Shown: positions 1-7,249 of the stretch, piece after piece
Position numbering within the stretch: position 1 is the stretch's first letter
Layout: the number at the start of each line of letters is the position of its first letter
From: an uncultured bacterium
GTDB lineage: Bacteria; Hydrogenedentota; Hydrogenedentia; Hydrogenedentales; JAEUWI01
Direction: 5' to 3'
Assembly: GCA_937895305.1 (NCBI GenBank)
Contig: CALAXS010000008.1
Coordinates: 1 to 15,368, forward strand
DNA length: 15,368 nucleotides
Notes under the pieces: model-generated
Databases searched by the model: none
Seen by the model: only the letters and a program-made list of their open reading frames with translations
What the model was told of the DNA's origin: nothing
Translations under genes and position numbers: made by a program

Positions 1-38
1 ACAGCCTTCTCATCTTATCTCTTGGTCCCATTGACTAA

Positions 39-151
39 AACTGGGGATGCTTGAGGGACTGAGGCCGTAGTATTTCCCGTTTAACGTGTTCGCTTTTAAG
101 GAGCAGAGCTCCGGTGTATGCATTTCCGGGCAGAGCTTGTGAACGAGGGAT
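39..151 (+). repeat. Degenerate copy of the composite palindromic repeat
   Basis: This leader region matches, imperfectly but in the same order, the repeats at 12133-12263 (same strand) and 15211-15359 (opposite strand). Shared blocks are a gatgcttg block, a gggac-gagg block, an att-ccc block, a gcagagct block, a tatgcatttcc block and a final cagagc...gaacgaggg block. The copy is decayed: the final palindrome is no longer complete. No promoter could be assigned to the downstream gene from this stretch. The relation was judged by eye. Confidence 0.6.
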
Positions 152-209
152 GGTACATGGATTAAGATGAGTCCTTGTCGCTTGGTCGAAGAAATGGTAG
201 ACTTAGACC

Positions 210-3200
210 ATGACTAAAAATTTATCCTCTTCTCCATCCGTACACCCGCGGAGGCGCCGCTGGCCCATGTACTTGTTAATCCTGATTGTCCTCGTGGCGG
301 CAGCATGGTTTGTGGTGGTGCGCTACGCCGATATAGAGCAATACCGCCCCATGATTATCGAGGCCCTGGAAAATGAAACGGGCCTGCCCGTGACCCTGGG
401 CAAGCTGGGGCTTACGCCCTTTCCCACACCCCGTGCGTCGGTAGCCTCCCTCCAACTGGGCGAAGGCGATTTCCGTGTCGAGGCACAGGAAATCACGATA
501 GCTATCTCGTTGTCCAAAATCCTGTCCGGCACGGTTATGGTGGAATCCATCAATCTGGATCAACTGGCGGTGTACCTGCCCGAGACCATGAATGAAACTC
601 AGGTTCGGGTACAGGCCGTGATGGACCATCGTGCTGCCGAAGCAGAAGCTGAAGAGAAAACGACGGATGAGAGTGATAGTGCTTCGGTGGTACAGGTGAA
701 GGGTGTTTTTATCGAAGCACTGAGCGTTTTTCAGGGTGCGCAACCCTTGATGACAGGGGATATAGGGGTGTCGGATATTGAGGTCAACAAACCCTATCTC
801 TCCGGTACCTTGTCGGTACCCATGCTGGGGGATGAAGCCAGGGTGGCGGTGGATGTGCACTGGGATTTGGAAGGTGGAGACGACGCAATACAGGGTACCA
901 TGGTCTCGCGGTTTGTCAATCTTCAGACCATCATGAAGGATGAACGCATCCCGGCCGTGATGGTAGATACCGAAGCGACCTGCTCCGGAACAGGCGTTGA
1001 CGACATTTCACTGGACCTCGCAGGGAACCTGCAGTATGAAGGGAAAGAAGTAGCGACCTACACCGCCTTGGCCTGGTGGCGCGAAGGTGCCCTCATTGTA
1101 AGCGACGTTGTCGCTCAGGGCGAAAACGTGGAAGTATCCGCCAACACCACCTTCAATCCCCTGATGCTGGATCTGAAACGAACGCTCATCAAGGGACCCC
1201 TGCTGAACGATATTCTCCAGAGCGAAGCCGGAGCCGAATGGGCTATGACCGTGGCGGACGCAGGCGAGATTCTCATTACGGACACCAGCGTGGGTTATGA
1301 GGAAGAGGCCATGCGCCTGGCCCGGGGCAAAATCACCCTGAAGGGCTTTAGCCTGATTCATCAGGGCAAGCCTTTTGTACCGGATATTCATGGCACCATC
1401 CTCATCAAAGAAGACACCCTGCAAATCAATGCCATGGAAGCCAAGGGCTTCCACTTCAGTGGTCAGGTAGACCCGGACTGGACCACGGGTATCGCTTCGG
1501 TATCCGGTAGCGGGCATCTCGACCTGGGCACACTGGACCTTCGCCCTTGGCTGCCCCAAGACACAGTGACGGGCGTGACGGGCACCATTCAATTGAAGGA
1601 ACTGGCCGGAAGCGTCGCAATGGCAGGCAGCTTCGATGACTTGGTCCTGATTGCAGCTCTGGATAAGGTTACCCCGGCCTTAAAAGACCCTGCTTTGGCA
1701 GCGACCCTGGCCGATGGCGGCATTAACGGCACCATCACCCTGCGGGACGGTGCCCTCCACATGGAGAAGGTGTCGGGCGCAGGACTGTCTATCAATGGAA
1801 CGGTGCAGCCCGGCGAAGATTTCAGCACCATGGCCCTCAATCTTTCGGGCAAGCTCAATCTCGCCAGTGGCATCGCTGCCATGGTCCTGGCCGGACAGCC
1901 CCTGAAAGATGTGGCGGGTGACCTGGAGCTGACCACCCTCTCGGGTACCTATGTCCTGGGTGGTACACTTCCGAAAGACCTAAAGGTGCAAGGAAAACTG
2001 CGCAATGGCAAAGCAACGATTACCCATCCCGCCTGGCCCGATACCCTGTCGGAAGTTGCTGCGACGTTCAAGAATACAGACACCGGGATTGATGCCAGTG
2101 TAGAGGCCACCTCGGCCAGGGCCGGGGTACTGGTATGGGACGGCGGACTGAATCAGCAAACCCGGACCTTGCAAGGCACACTAGCCTCTGATTTGACCAA
2201 ACTTGCGGCGGACTACCTGCCCGAAGGCGCAGCAGGTACCGCGGGTAGCGGTTTGCTCGCAGCCTACACGAATAAGTTCCTTAACCTCCGTGTGCAGCTC
2301 CCTACAGACAGCACCCCGGGAATGGAAATCAAGGTAACGCGTACGGACAGTCCCATGGTGGATGTGCTGGCCCGCTTCAAGGCTCAGGGTGACAGTATGG
2401 CGCTGGACACGCTAGCGATAAACGCACCCATCCCGCTGGAGCTAGCGCAGCCCTTTTTACCCGAAGGCATGGTCGCCGGAGGTACCGCCATCGTGACACT
2501 GGACGGCGCCATGAGTCAGGGCACCTGGTCCATGGACGCACAACTGGATCAGGCTATGATCGGCATGGACCCCATACTGCGCAAGAACGTGGGGCAGTCC
2601 GCCACTATAAACATGGAAGGCAGTATGGATAGTGCAGGTACGTGGACCCCGCAACGTGGTCAGGTGACCTGCCTGGATCAAAGCGTGAAATTTACGCTCA
2701 CGGATGCAGGGATAAATACAGAACCCTTCAACCTGAACCTTGCCGCACTCACCCCCCTAATGACCGGAGGTGCTCAGGCTCGCGGCCAGGTCTCCGGTAC
2801 TTTCACCTCTTCGCCCATGAGCCTGGAATTGAACTTTAACGATGCGGGACTCAACAAACCCCCGCTATTCCAGGTGGACAGCCTCAATGGTCGTGTAACC
2901 TATAGTGGTGATGTCTGGGCCATGGACAACCTCGTGATGCGCGGGACACACAGTGATTGCACCATCAATGCCAAATTGCAAGGCAAGCAATGGCAGGCCA
3001 AGGTGGAAGGCGACAAGCTCGACCTGAACACGGTGATGGCCATTTATGGTGCCAGCCAGATGATGGCAGAAACGCCCAAAACCGCTGGCACAACCCCAAC
3101 AACAAGTTCAGCTGCGCCTCTGGCCTATGAAGGTGAAGGCACCGTGGCGGTGAAGGAAATCTATCTACGACGGGGCGTGGTACACAATGCCTCCACCCGT

Positions 3201-3947
3201 ATACAGACCACAGGCAATGAAATTCGATTTAATGATATTCAATGCCGACTGGGCAATGGGGGTATAACAGGCAGCATCCTTTTGCGCACAGCACAATCAG
3301 GCCAGAAGGATATTACCCTGAACCTAAAGGCGGACCAGGCCGATATGTCCGTTTTGGATGCCATGATTTACGACGAGACCCAGGAAGTCTCAGGAACCAT
3401 GAGCGGTCACGCCGACTTACAATTCCCGCTGGGTCCGGGTTTATTCAACGGGTTAAACGGGACCAGTGCTTTTGTCGGGGAAAAAGGGAGCTTCGGCAAG
3501 ATGGGCTTCGCCACACGACTCCTGGGGCTCTTGCGCACCACCGAAATCATCCGTATGCGGGTACCCAACATAAAGGACAAGGGCCTCAACTTTGACACTA
3601 CAGCAGGTAAGCTGAGTTTCAATCAAGGCTTCACAACCATCGAAGAATTTAATCTGGTGGCAAAGTCCCACGCATTCCAGGCCGAGGGTACCATCGATTT
3701 CCCCAAAGACCAGACCGATGTCATGATCAAGTTTCACATTCTGGAATCCCTCACGGGCGCCTTGGGCAAGTTGCCCGTATTTGGTTCTGCCGTAGATATT
3801 TTAACAGACCAGGCCGGGCTCTATATCAAAGTGTCAGGTTCGCCCTGGTCACCCACAGCAAAACCACAGCAGGTTCGTGGTACCGTCCAGGGTGTGGGTG
3901 ATGGCTTAAAAGAAATCAAGCGCATTGGCGATCTCCTGGGACTCTAG
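210..3947 (+). CDS. AsmA-family inner-membrane-anchored envelope protein (1245 aa)
   Basis: Very large envelope protein of the AsmA/YhdP/TamB-like superfamily. Members are anchored in the inner membrane and span the periplasm with a long beta-rich groove; several are implicated in phospholipid transport to the outer membrane. The N-terminus is basic (RRRR at 14-17), followed by one hydrophobic segment at about 19-38, which gives a cytoplasmic N-terminus and a periplasmic body. Residues about 41-200 resemble the AsmA N-terminal domain (a Y-R-P-x-I-x-x-x-L-E-x-x-T-G-x-P-V pattern just after the membrane segment). A long stretch of repeated beta-strand-like sequence follows. Residues about 1060-1210 resemble the AsmA-like C-terminal domain (GxFGKMGFATRLLGLL, then a GTIDFP motif and a glycine-rich end). 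The ATG at 210 is chosen because it directly precedes the basic and membrane segments; its ribosome site is weak (ggtag at 196-200). A Thr/Pro/Ala-rich linker lies near residue 955-970. The exact subfamily (AsmA, YhdP or other) is not settled. It appears to be monocistronic. Confidence 0.85.
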   Translation: MTKNLSSSPSVHPRRRRWPMYLLILIVLVAAAWFVVVRYADIEQYRPMIIEALENETGLPVTLGKLGLTPFPTPRASVASLQLGEGDFRVEAQEITIAISLSKILSGTVMVESINLDQLAVYLPETMNETQVRVQAVMDHRAAEAEAEEKTTDESDSASVVQVKGVFIEALSVFQGAQPLMTGDIGVSDIEVNKPYLSGTLSVPMLGDEARVAVDVHWDLEGGDDAIQGTMVSRFVNLQTIMKDERIPAVMVDTEATCSGTGVDDISLDLAGNLQYEGKEVATYTALAWWREGALIVSDVVAQGENVEVSANTTFNPLMLDLKRTLIKGPLLNDILQSEAGAEWAMTVADAGEILITDTSVGYEEEAMRLARGKITLKGFSLIHQGKPFVPDIHGTILIKEDTLQINAMEAKGFHFSGQVDPDWTTGIASVSGSGHLDLGTLDLRPWLPQDTVTGVTGTIQLKELAGSVAMAGSFDDLVLIAALDKVTPALKDPALAATLADGGINGTITLRDGALHMEKVSGAGLSINGTVQPGEDFSTMALNLSGKLNLASGIAAMVLAGQPLKDVAGDLELTTLSGTYVLGGTLPKDLKVQGKLRNGKATITHPAWPDTLSEVAATFKNTDTGIDASVEATSARAGVLVWDGGLNQQTRTLQGTLASDLTKLAADYLPEGAAGTAGSGLLAAYTNKFLNLRVQLPTDSTPGMEIKVTRTDSPMVDVLARFKAQGDSMALDTLAINAPIPLELAQPFLPEGMVAGGTAIVTLDGAMSQGTWSMDAQLDQAMIGMDPILRKNVGQSATINMEGSMDSAGTWTPQRGQVTCLDQSVKFTLTDAGINTEPFNLNLAALTPLMTGGAQARGQVSGTFTSSPMSLELNFNDAGLNKPPLFQVDSLNGRVTYSGDVWAMDNLVMRGTHSDCTINAKLQGKQWQAKVEGDKLDLNTVMAIYGASQMMAETPKTAGTTPTTSSAAPLAYEGEGTVAVKEIYLRRGVVHNASTRIQTTGNEIRFNDIQCRLGNGGITGSILLRTAQSGQKDITLNLKADQADMSVLDAMIYDETQEVSGTMSGHADLQFPLGPGLFNGLNGTSAFVGEKGSFGKMGFATRLLGLLRTTEIIRMRVPNIKDKGLNFDTTAGKLSFNQGFTTIEEFNLVAKSHAFQAEGTIDFPKDQTDVMIKFHILESLTGALGKLPVFGSAVDILTDQAGLYIKVSGSPWSPTAKPQQVRGTVQGVGDGLKEIKRIGDLLGL

Positions 3948-3993
3948 CGGTTCTCTAAACCTATACCGGTGTGCTGTCGTCAAAAGGGTAATG

Positions 3994-4350
3994 ATGTACC
4001 GGATACGGACCATCACCATGCTCTTAATCGCCCTGCCAGTAAGGCTTCAGGCAACAACCTGGACTGTGGACCAGCACCTGGAAATACCACCGTTGGCACA
4101 AGCACAATTCTTAATCCAGGGCACCACGACCCATGACGATCAGGACTAGAGCATTTTAACAAATGATAGATACGAATCTGCTTGTTGTGGCATCGGTTGG
4201 CTGCGTCACAAAAACTCACCGTAGCCTGCTATGCCTCCGTTTTTGTTTCTTGCCAACCTTGTCCTCACTGACGCAGCTCCGTATCTATCATTTGTTAAAG
4301 TGCTCTATGCAGAGATAACCTGGCAACCGGGATTGATTCGAAATCACTGA
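3994..4350 (+). pseudogene. Small signal-peptide-like ORF interrupted by a MITE-like insertion
   Basis: An ATG at 3994 has an aaaaggg ribosome site 5 nt upstream. It opens a reading frame with a basic, hydrophobic, signal-peptide-like start (MYRIRTITMLLIALPVRLQA). The frame stops at a TAG (4147-4149) that is the very edge of the inserted element. Removing the element and one TA restores an uninterrupted frame that continues from 4308 to a TGA at 4348-4350, for about 65 aa in total. The sequence after the signal has a weak TWTVD...F-IQ...DD-D...PG pattern, vaguely like the start of secreted right-handed beta-helix proteins, but it is short and that comparison is speculative. It may already have been a gene fragment before the insertion. 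Either a real small secreted protein or chance coding is possible. Confidence 0.35.
4147..4307. mobile_element. MITE-like element, 28-bp terminal inverted repeats at TA
   Basis: The two ends, 4147-4174 and 4280-4307, are inverted repeats that match at 27 of 28 positions (the only mismatch is at 4154 against 4300). Each end begins with TA, consistent with a TA target duplication as made by IS630/Tc1-mariner-type transposases. Inner inverted pairs (4200-4208 with 4269-4277; 4208-4215 with 4239-4246) allow the whole element to fold into a long hairpin. There is no coding capacity for a transposase, so any movement would need one supplied in trans. The element sits inside a small ORF and creates its stop codon. 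The transposase family assignment is an inference. Confidence 0.8.
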
Positions 4351-4351
4351 C

Positions 4352-4395
4352 AAAAAGACACGCACGCCGCTGGCGGGAGTCCTGCGGCGTGCGTG
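4352..4395 (-). terminator. Rho-independent terminator of the psp operon
   Basis: A perfect 12-bp GC-rich inverted repeat (4359-4370 and 4384-4395) with a 13-nt loop. Read on the minus strand, the hairpin is followed by tctttttg (complement of 4352-4357 and its flanks), the expected T tract. It lies about 107 bp downstream of the last minus-strand gene, which ends at 4502. The plus-strand side has no T tract, so it is unidirectional. Confidence 0.75.
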
Positions 4396-4501
4396 AGGGA
4401 GAGGAGTGGGGGTGGCCATGTTTGAGGGGAGGGGGCCGCCCCCTGAGGGTGTCTGTGTATTCAAACCCCGAGGGGGTGAAAAAGTTCCAATAAAATGTGT
4501 C

Positions 4502-4732
4502 CTAATAGAGTGCGCGCAGGGCGATCATAAACCCTACTATGAACAGGGGTATGCCTACTATGGCACCGATAAAGGTGACGGTGAGGAAGAAGCCCAGCAC
4601 CATCAACACAAAGCCGAGCAATAACCCCACCATGATTCCTGTGAGGTTTACAAACCAGGTGACTATCTTCCAAAGCAAGATAAAAGGCCACGCTAGGATT
4701 GGCGTTCGCTTTCGTTGTAGTGTGGTGCTCAT
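4502..4732 (-). CDS. Small two-span membrane protein at the end of the psp operon (76 aa)
   Basis: Last gene of the minus-strand phage-shock operon. The protein begins MSTTLQRKRTPILAW and is almost entirely hydrophobic after the basic start. It has an aromatic, possibly interfacial, segment at about 13-30 (several W and F), then two membrane spans at about 32-54 and 56-73 separated by a short glycine-containing turn. The frame stays open upstream to an ATG at 4804, but that extension is encoded by the palindromic repeat. The ATG at 4732 has an aggaag ribosome site 5 nt upstream, so 4732 is chosen. I do not recognise a named family. Position and topology suggest a membrane partner of the PspB/PspC-like proteins, which is inference from context. 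The gap to the preceding gene (172 bp) carries a repeat. Confidence 0.8.
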   Translation of the reverse strand: MSTTLQRKRTPILAWPFILLWKIVTWFVNLTGIMVGLLLGFVLMVLGFFLTVTFIGAIVGIPLFIVGFMIALRALY

Positions 4733-4746
4733 CTGTTCTTCCTGTT

Positions 4747-4854
4747 CCTCGTTCCCAAGCTCTGCTTGGGAATGCATACTCCGAGGCTCCCGCATCGGAA
4801 ACACTTATAAAATTCCGCTCGGATTCCCACGCAAAGCATGGGAACCAGTGGGCT
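4747..4854 (-). repeat. Composite palindromic repeat in the psp operon (short form)
   Basis: The left block is a palindrome with arms cccaagc and gcttggg around tct, in the context ctcgttccc...gggaatgcatac, followed by ccgaggctcccgcatcgg. A second block at 4822-4854 reads gattcccacgcaaagcatgg and continues to ccagtgggc. The same two-block architecture recurs at 7250-7340. It lies between the 71-aa PspB-like gene and the last gene of the operon, beginning 4 nt upstream of the last gene's ribosome site. Confidence 0.8.
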
Positions 4855-4904
4855 TCTCCATCGAAATTGTATCGTTCCAATAGCCATAAAACATCGTACT
4901 AATT

Positions 4905-5120
4905 CTATAGCGCCCGGTCGAAATCTTTGTGTTTTTCTTCTTCCACCACCAACGTCTCCAGATTGCCCAGTCGCTCTTCGATACGATTTAACTGATCGCC
5001 CAGCCCGGAGAACTGATTGTTCATAGTGGACTGGCGTTCTTTGGTTTTGTAGTGGCGATGAAACACATCACCAATGGTGCTAATCAGCACGATGAGTACA
5101 ACCATTTCCCATAAACCCAT
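4905..5120 (-). CDS. PspB-like membrane-anchored coiled-coil protein (71 aa), copy 4
   Basis: Small phage-shock protein B-like protein. It has an N-terminal membrane helix (about 1-19), a basic stretch (HRHYKTKER), and a helical C-terminal region with a leucine-spaced core, RIEERLGNLETLVV. Enterobacterial PspB has the same plan: membrane anchor, then a helix with an R-x-R-I-x-x-L-E-x-I-L pattern. In known systems PspB pairs with PspC to sense inner-membrane stress and recruit PspA. The ATG at 5120 has gggag 7 nt upstream. Its C-terminal half is nearly identical to that of the next gene (5163-5405): GDQL-RIEERLGNLETLV, and both end KDFDRAL. This points to a tandem duplication. The PspB name rests on architecture and context; sequence identity to the E. 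coli protein is low. Confidence 0.8.
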   Translation of the reverse strand: MGLWEMVVLIVLISTIGDVFHRHYKTKERQSTMNNQFSGLGDQLNRIEERLGNLETLVVEEEKHKDFDRAL

Positions 5121-5162
5121 GCTAAGTCTCCCTATATCTTTTAATCGTGCCCAAGCTCTACC

Positions 5163-5405
5163 TTATAGCGCCCGGTCAAAATCTTTTCGTTTTTCTTCAT
5201 CCAGCACCAGGGTCTCCAGGTTACCCAGACGTTCTTCGATTCGTTGTAGCTGGTCACCTATTGCTGTGACTTGCTTATATACAGACTGCTGCGTCTGTTC
5301 TGAGTGAAAAAAGCGATCCCTGAGTTTGCCCAGGCCCTTGAAAATCGCCATAACAAACCCGATGATTACAAAGAGTAAAATCCAATTTAACATAAACTCA
5401 AACAT
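5163..5405 (-). CDS. PspB-like membrane-anchored coiled-coil protein (80 aa), copy 3
   Basis: Paralogue of the 71-aa protein downstream. It has a hydrophobic anchor at about 5-24, a basic segment (KLRDRFFHSEQ), then the helical block GDQLQRIEERLGNLETLV and the terminal KDFDRAL. The N-terminal anchors of the two paralogues differ much more than the C-terminal helices, so the helix seems to be the conserved working part. Start 5405 is the first ATG; its ribosome site is modest (aaaggg about 11 nt upstream), and a second ATG four codons on, at 5393, is possible. The gene lies 48 bp downstream of the pspC copy at 5454-5855 and 42 bp upstream of its paralogue, so co-transcription is likely. Confidence 0.8.
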   Translation of the reverse strand: MFEFMLNWILLFVIIGFVMAIFKGLGKLRDRFFHSEQTQQSVYKQVTAIGDQLQRIEERLGNLETLVLDEEKRKDFDRAL

Positions 5406-5453
5406 TATCGCTTCGCCCTTTCTTTATTCCCTTGCACTGCCGCTAACAAATAT

Positions 5454-5855
5454 CTATCTCGGGTCGCCATCGCTATCATTCAGTCGTGCGTCCCACTCAT
5501 ATTCCTTCGCCGTGACGATACTTTCCATGCGCTGGATACGGCGGTCCAGGTTGTCGTAGGTTCGTTTCAGGCGATGCAGCGCCATGGACTTGGATGCCGT
5601 AAAGGAACTATAAAATTCCGCATCTTCTGCAGATTCCAGGGGCATGACCGGTTCCGGCTTGAGCATAAAGGCCAACACGATATAGATCAGGATGACGGGA
5701 AAGGATAAGGTGATACCTCCCACTACCCACATCATGCGCATAGCCGTAACATTAAAATCGAAATGCTCCGCCAGACCGCGACACACACCAAAGACATTGC
5801 CCTTCCGAGATCGGTATGGTCCACCATCATATAAACCTGTACTGCGCTTACTCAT
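5454..5855 (-). CDS. pspC: PspC-domain membrane protein (133 aa), copy 2
   Basis: Phage-shock protein C, an inner-membrane sensor that with PspB relieves PspA inhibition of PspF. The PspC domain covers about residues 12-68, with the diagnostic GNVFGVCRGLAEHFDFN motif at 19-35 and a hydrophobic segment at about 41-66 ending in MLKPEP. A soluble C-terminal extension follows: an acidic block, D-A-E-F-Y-S-S-F, then a helical region LDRRIQRMESIVT (103-115) and a W-D-A-R-L end. That helix resembles the PspB coiled-coil motif. Its ATG overlaps the stop of the upstream PspB-like gene by 4 nt (ATGA), so the two are translationally coupled as a B-C pair. It is one of two pspC copies in the operon; the other is at 6489-6884. 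Confidence 0.93.
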   Translation of the reverse strand: MSKRSTGLYDGGPYRSRKGNVFGVCRGLAEHFDFNVTAMRMMWVVGGITLSFPVILIYIVLAFMLKPEPVMPLESAEDAEFYSSFTASKSMALHRLKRTYDNLDRRIQRMESIVTAKEYEWDARLNDSDGDPR

Positions 5856-6085
5856 GACACACCGCCTTTCCCTTCACGTTCCAGCACCAGCGTCTCCAGA
5901 CTTTCGATGCGACTTTCCAGCTTGGTAAAGCCGTGATACATCTCCTGCATAATCTCCGCCTCGTCCGTATTCAACTGGTCACTCCGTCGCCCCTGCACCA
6001 GCTTCAGAAAAGTGAATGAGATAATACCCAGTGCGCCCAGTACCGCGCCAAAGATAACCAATAATATTATAATAGTTTCCGTCAT
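5852..6085 (-). CDS. PspB-like membrane-anchored coiled-coil protein (77 aa), copy 2
   Basis: N-terminal membrane helix (about 4-28), basic stretch (QGRRSDQ), then a helix ending in KLESRIESLETLVLE, the same R-I-x-x-L-E-x-L-V core seen in the other three PspB-like proteins here. The ATG at 6085 is preceded by gaggag 9 nt upstream. Its TGA overlaps the ATG of the following pspC (ATGA), which makes an explicit B-C module like enterobacterial pspBC. The helix plus E-I-x-Q-E-M-x-x-G region is closest to the PspB-like protein at 6946-7212 (QEINRG), so these two form one paralogue group and the genes at 4905 and 5163 the other. Confidence 0.82.
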   Translation of the reverse strand: MTETIIILLVIFGAVLGALGIISFTFLKLVQGRRSDQLNTDEAEIMQEMYHGFTKLESRIESLETLVLEREGKGGVS

Positions 6086-6153
6086 GCTCCCGCACTCCTC
6101 TTCCCAGTCAATAATCCAGATACTTCACCCTAACATATTTCCCGTCACTTCTT

Positions 6154-6325
6154 GTCATTCCTGCGAAGGCAGGAATCTCCCCGTCATCATGCCTGGCCCA
6201 AGTGGGGACCTGAAATTTCAGTACACCTGCTCAAGACCTGGAAAGTCCCTCTTTGTGTTCAACCATCATGCAAAGTTCAAGCCAGGTATTATCACGGGGG
6301 GATTCCCAATCAAGTTGGGAATGAC
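6154..6325. repeat. 172-bp repeat element with GTCATTCC...GGAATC inverted ends
   Basis: The left end (6154-6177) is a small palindrome, cattcctgcgaaggcaggaatc. The right end (6301-6325) is a second palindrome, gattcccaatcaagttggga, followed by atgac. The two ends are inverted relative to each other. This is the type often scattered through intergenic regions of repeat-rich genomes. It lies inside the 403-bp gap 6086-6488 between the pspB-like gene (5852-6085) and the second pspC. With the diverged repeat at 6407-6481 it accounts for most of that gap, and I see no gene there. Frames open on the plus strand here are made of repeat sequence. Confidence 0.65.
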
Positions 6326-6406
6326 AGTATGGTTGACATTTCTGTCGATTCAATTTTTCTTGAATTCTTAACCGTCAACGGCAATGACGCGCTGATTAAA
6401 GCTTCT

Positions 6407-6481
6407 TCTCATTCCCATGCTTATTGCCTGTGTGGCACCACACCGTGGGAATGCAAATCTCATGCTCCCGCCTCGGAAATG
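6407..6481 (-). repeat. Diverged copy of the gggaatgca palindromic repeat
   Basis: Reads tcattcccatgc, then an expanded loop, then ccgtgggaatgcaaatct and a cccgcctcggaaatg end. This follows the family order (cgttccc-palindrome-gggaatgcata-...-gcctcgg). The palindrome centre holds an insertion (ttattgcctgtgtggcacca). It ends about 8 bp from the stop codon of the pspC copy at 6489-6884. Confidence 0.6.
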
Positions 6482-6488
6482 CTACGGC

Positions 6489-6884
6489 CTACCGTGGGTC
6501 GTCGCGTAACCGTGCATCCCAGTCGTACTGCTTGTCCGTGACTACACTTTCCATGCGCTGAATGCGGCGGTCAAGACCATCGAAAGTACGCTTGATGCGA
6601 TTCAGGGCCATACTGCGCGATGCGGTATAGGAACCATAAAACTCGGCATCATCTTCACTCTCAAAGGCGAGGACCGGAGCAGGCTTCATCAAGAAGGCCC
6701 CCACGATATAGGCCACGCCCACAGGCCAGAACCCTGTAATGATAAAACCGATGACCACAATCATGCGGGTCCAGAATACAGAAAAGTTAAAATGATTGGC
6801 CAGGCCCTTGCACACCCCGAAGAGTACGCCATTGCGAGCACGGTAGGGGCCGGATTTGCAGAAACTGTGATTACATTCGCTCAT
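6489..6884 (-). CDS. pspC: PspC-domain membrane protein (131 aa), copy 1
   Basis: Second phage-shock protein C of the operon. The PspC domain spans about residues 12-69, with GVLFGVCKGLANHFNF at 19-34 and a hydrophobic stretch at about 40-66 leading into LMKPAP. The C-terminal extension repeats the plan of the other copy: D-D-A-E-F-Y-G-S-Y, then LDRRIQRMESVVT (104-116), then D-W-D-A-R-L. The two PspC proteins are clearly paralogous and align end to end, with more differences in the membrane segment than in the soluble tail. The ATG at 6884 has gggag 8 nt upstream. It follows the PspB-like gene at 6946-7212 by 61 bp, so this is a second B-C pair. It was probably made by duplication of a whole module and not of single genes. 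Confidence 0.93.
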   Translation of the reverse strand: MSECNHSFCKSGPYRARNGVLFGVCKGLANHFNFSVFWTRMIVVIGFIITGFWPVGVAYIVGAFLMKPAPVLAFESEDDAEFYGSYTASRSMALNRIKRTFDGLDRRIQRMESVVTDKQYDWDARLRDDPR

Positions 6885-6945
6885 TATCTTATCTCCCGTT
6901 TCGGTGCCAGCGCACCGGGTTTATTCGTTGGATTCAATTCACACC

Positions 6946-7212
6946 TTACTTCCAAAGGGGTGGTGGGGTTTCCTGGTTCACTTCATCAAAGGTCTTCGCA
7001 CGGGGGTGCTCCACCTGCTCCGACACCAGCGTCTCCAGCGATTCGATCCGCTCCTCCATCCGCATGAGTCCCCGGTTAATCTCCTGGATAATCTGCGTAT
7101 CCTCCTCCGGGTACTTCTTCTCAATATGCTTTATTCCGCTGCGAGACATGAGATAGATAAACCCCATAATCATCCCCACCAGCGATAGTACAAATATAAA
7201 TGGACTTGTCAT
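6946..7212 (-). CDS. PspB-like membrane-anchored coiled-coil protein (88 aa), copy 1
   Basis: Membrane helix at about 3-23 (starting MTSPFIFVLSLVGMIMGFIY), then a basic/acidic region and the helix RMEERIESLETLVSEQ, followed by a longer polar, proline-containing tail ending in PPPLWK. It has the PspB plan, with an R-I-E-S-L-E-T-L-V core identical to that of the 77-aa copy. The ATG at 7212 has a strong gggagga ribosome site. It is the first B-type gene after pspA, separated from it by 146 bp that contain a palindromic repeat. It is assigned as PspB-like by motif, topology and position next to pspA and pspC. Confidence 0.82.
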   Translation of the reverse strand: MTSPFIFVLSLVGMIMGFIYLMSRSGIKHIEKKYPEEDTQIIQEINRGLMRMEERIESLETLVSEQVEHPRAKTFDEVNQETPPPLWK

Positions 7213-7249
7213 GATTTTCCTCCCGTTCTAAATTTTTCATACTCTTACC

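Noticed and set aside
276..860. Minus-strand frames opposite the AsmA-like gene
   Set aside because: They lie antisense to a long coding frame with a clear membrane anchor and family motifs; the translated products are low-complexity and show no domains.
4430..4480. GC-rich palindromes (aggggg-ccg-ccccct and ccccgaggggg) downstream of the psp operon as terminators
   Set aside because: One has almost no loop and neither has a convincing T tract on the minus strand; the hairpin at 4359-4395 is a much better terminator.
4733..4804. N-terminal extension of the 76-aa membrane protein from an ATG at 4804
   Set aside because: The extra 24 codons are mostly palindromic repeat sequence, and the internal ATG at 4732 has a good aggaag ribosome site.
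6152..6541. Plus-strand open frames across the 6086-6488 gap
   Set aside because: They are made of repeat elements and then run antisense into pspC, with no ribosome site or protein-like composition.
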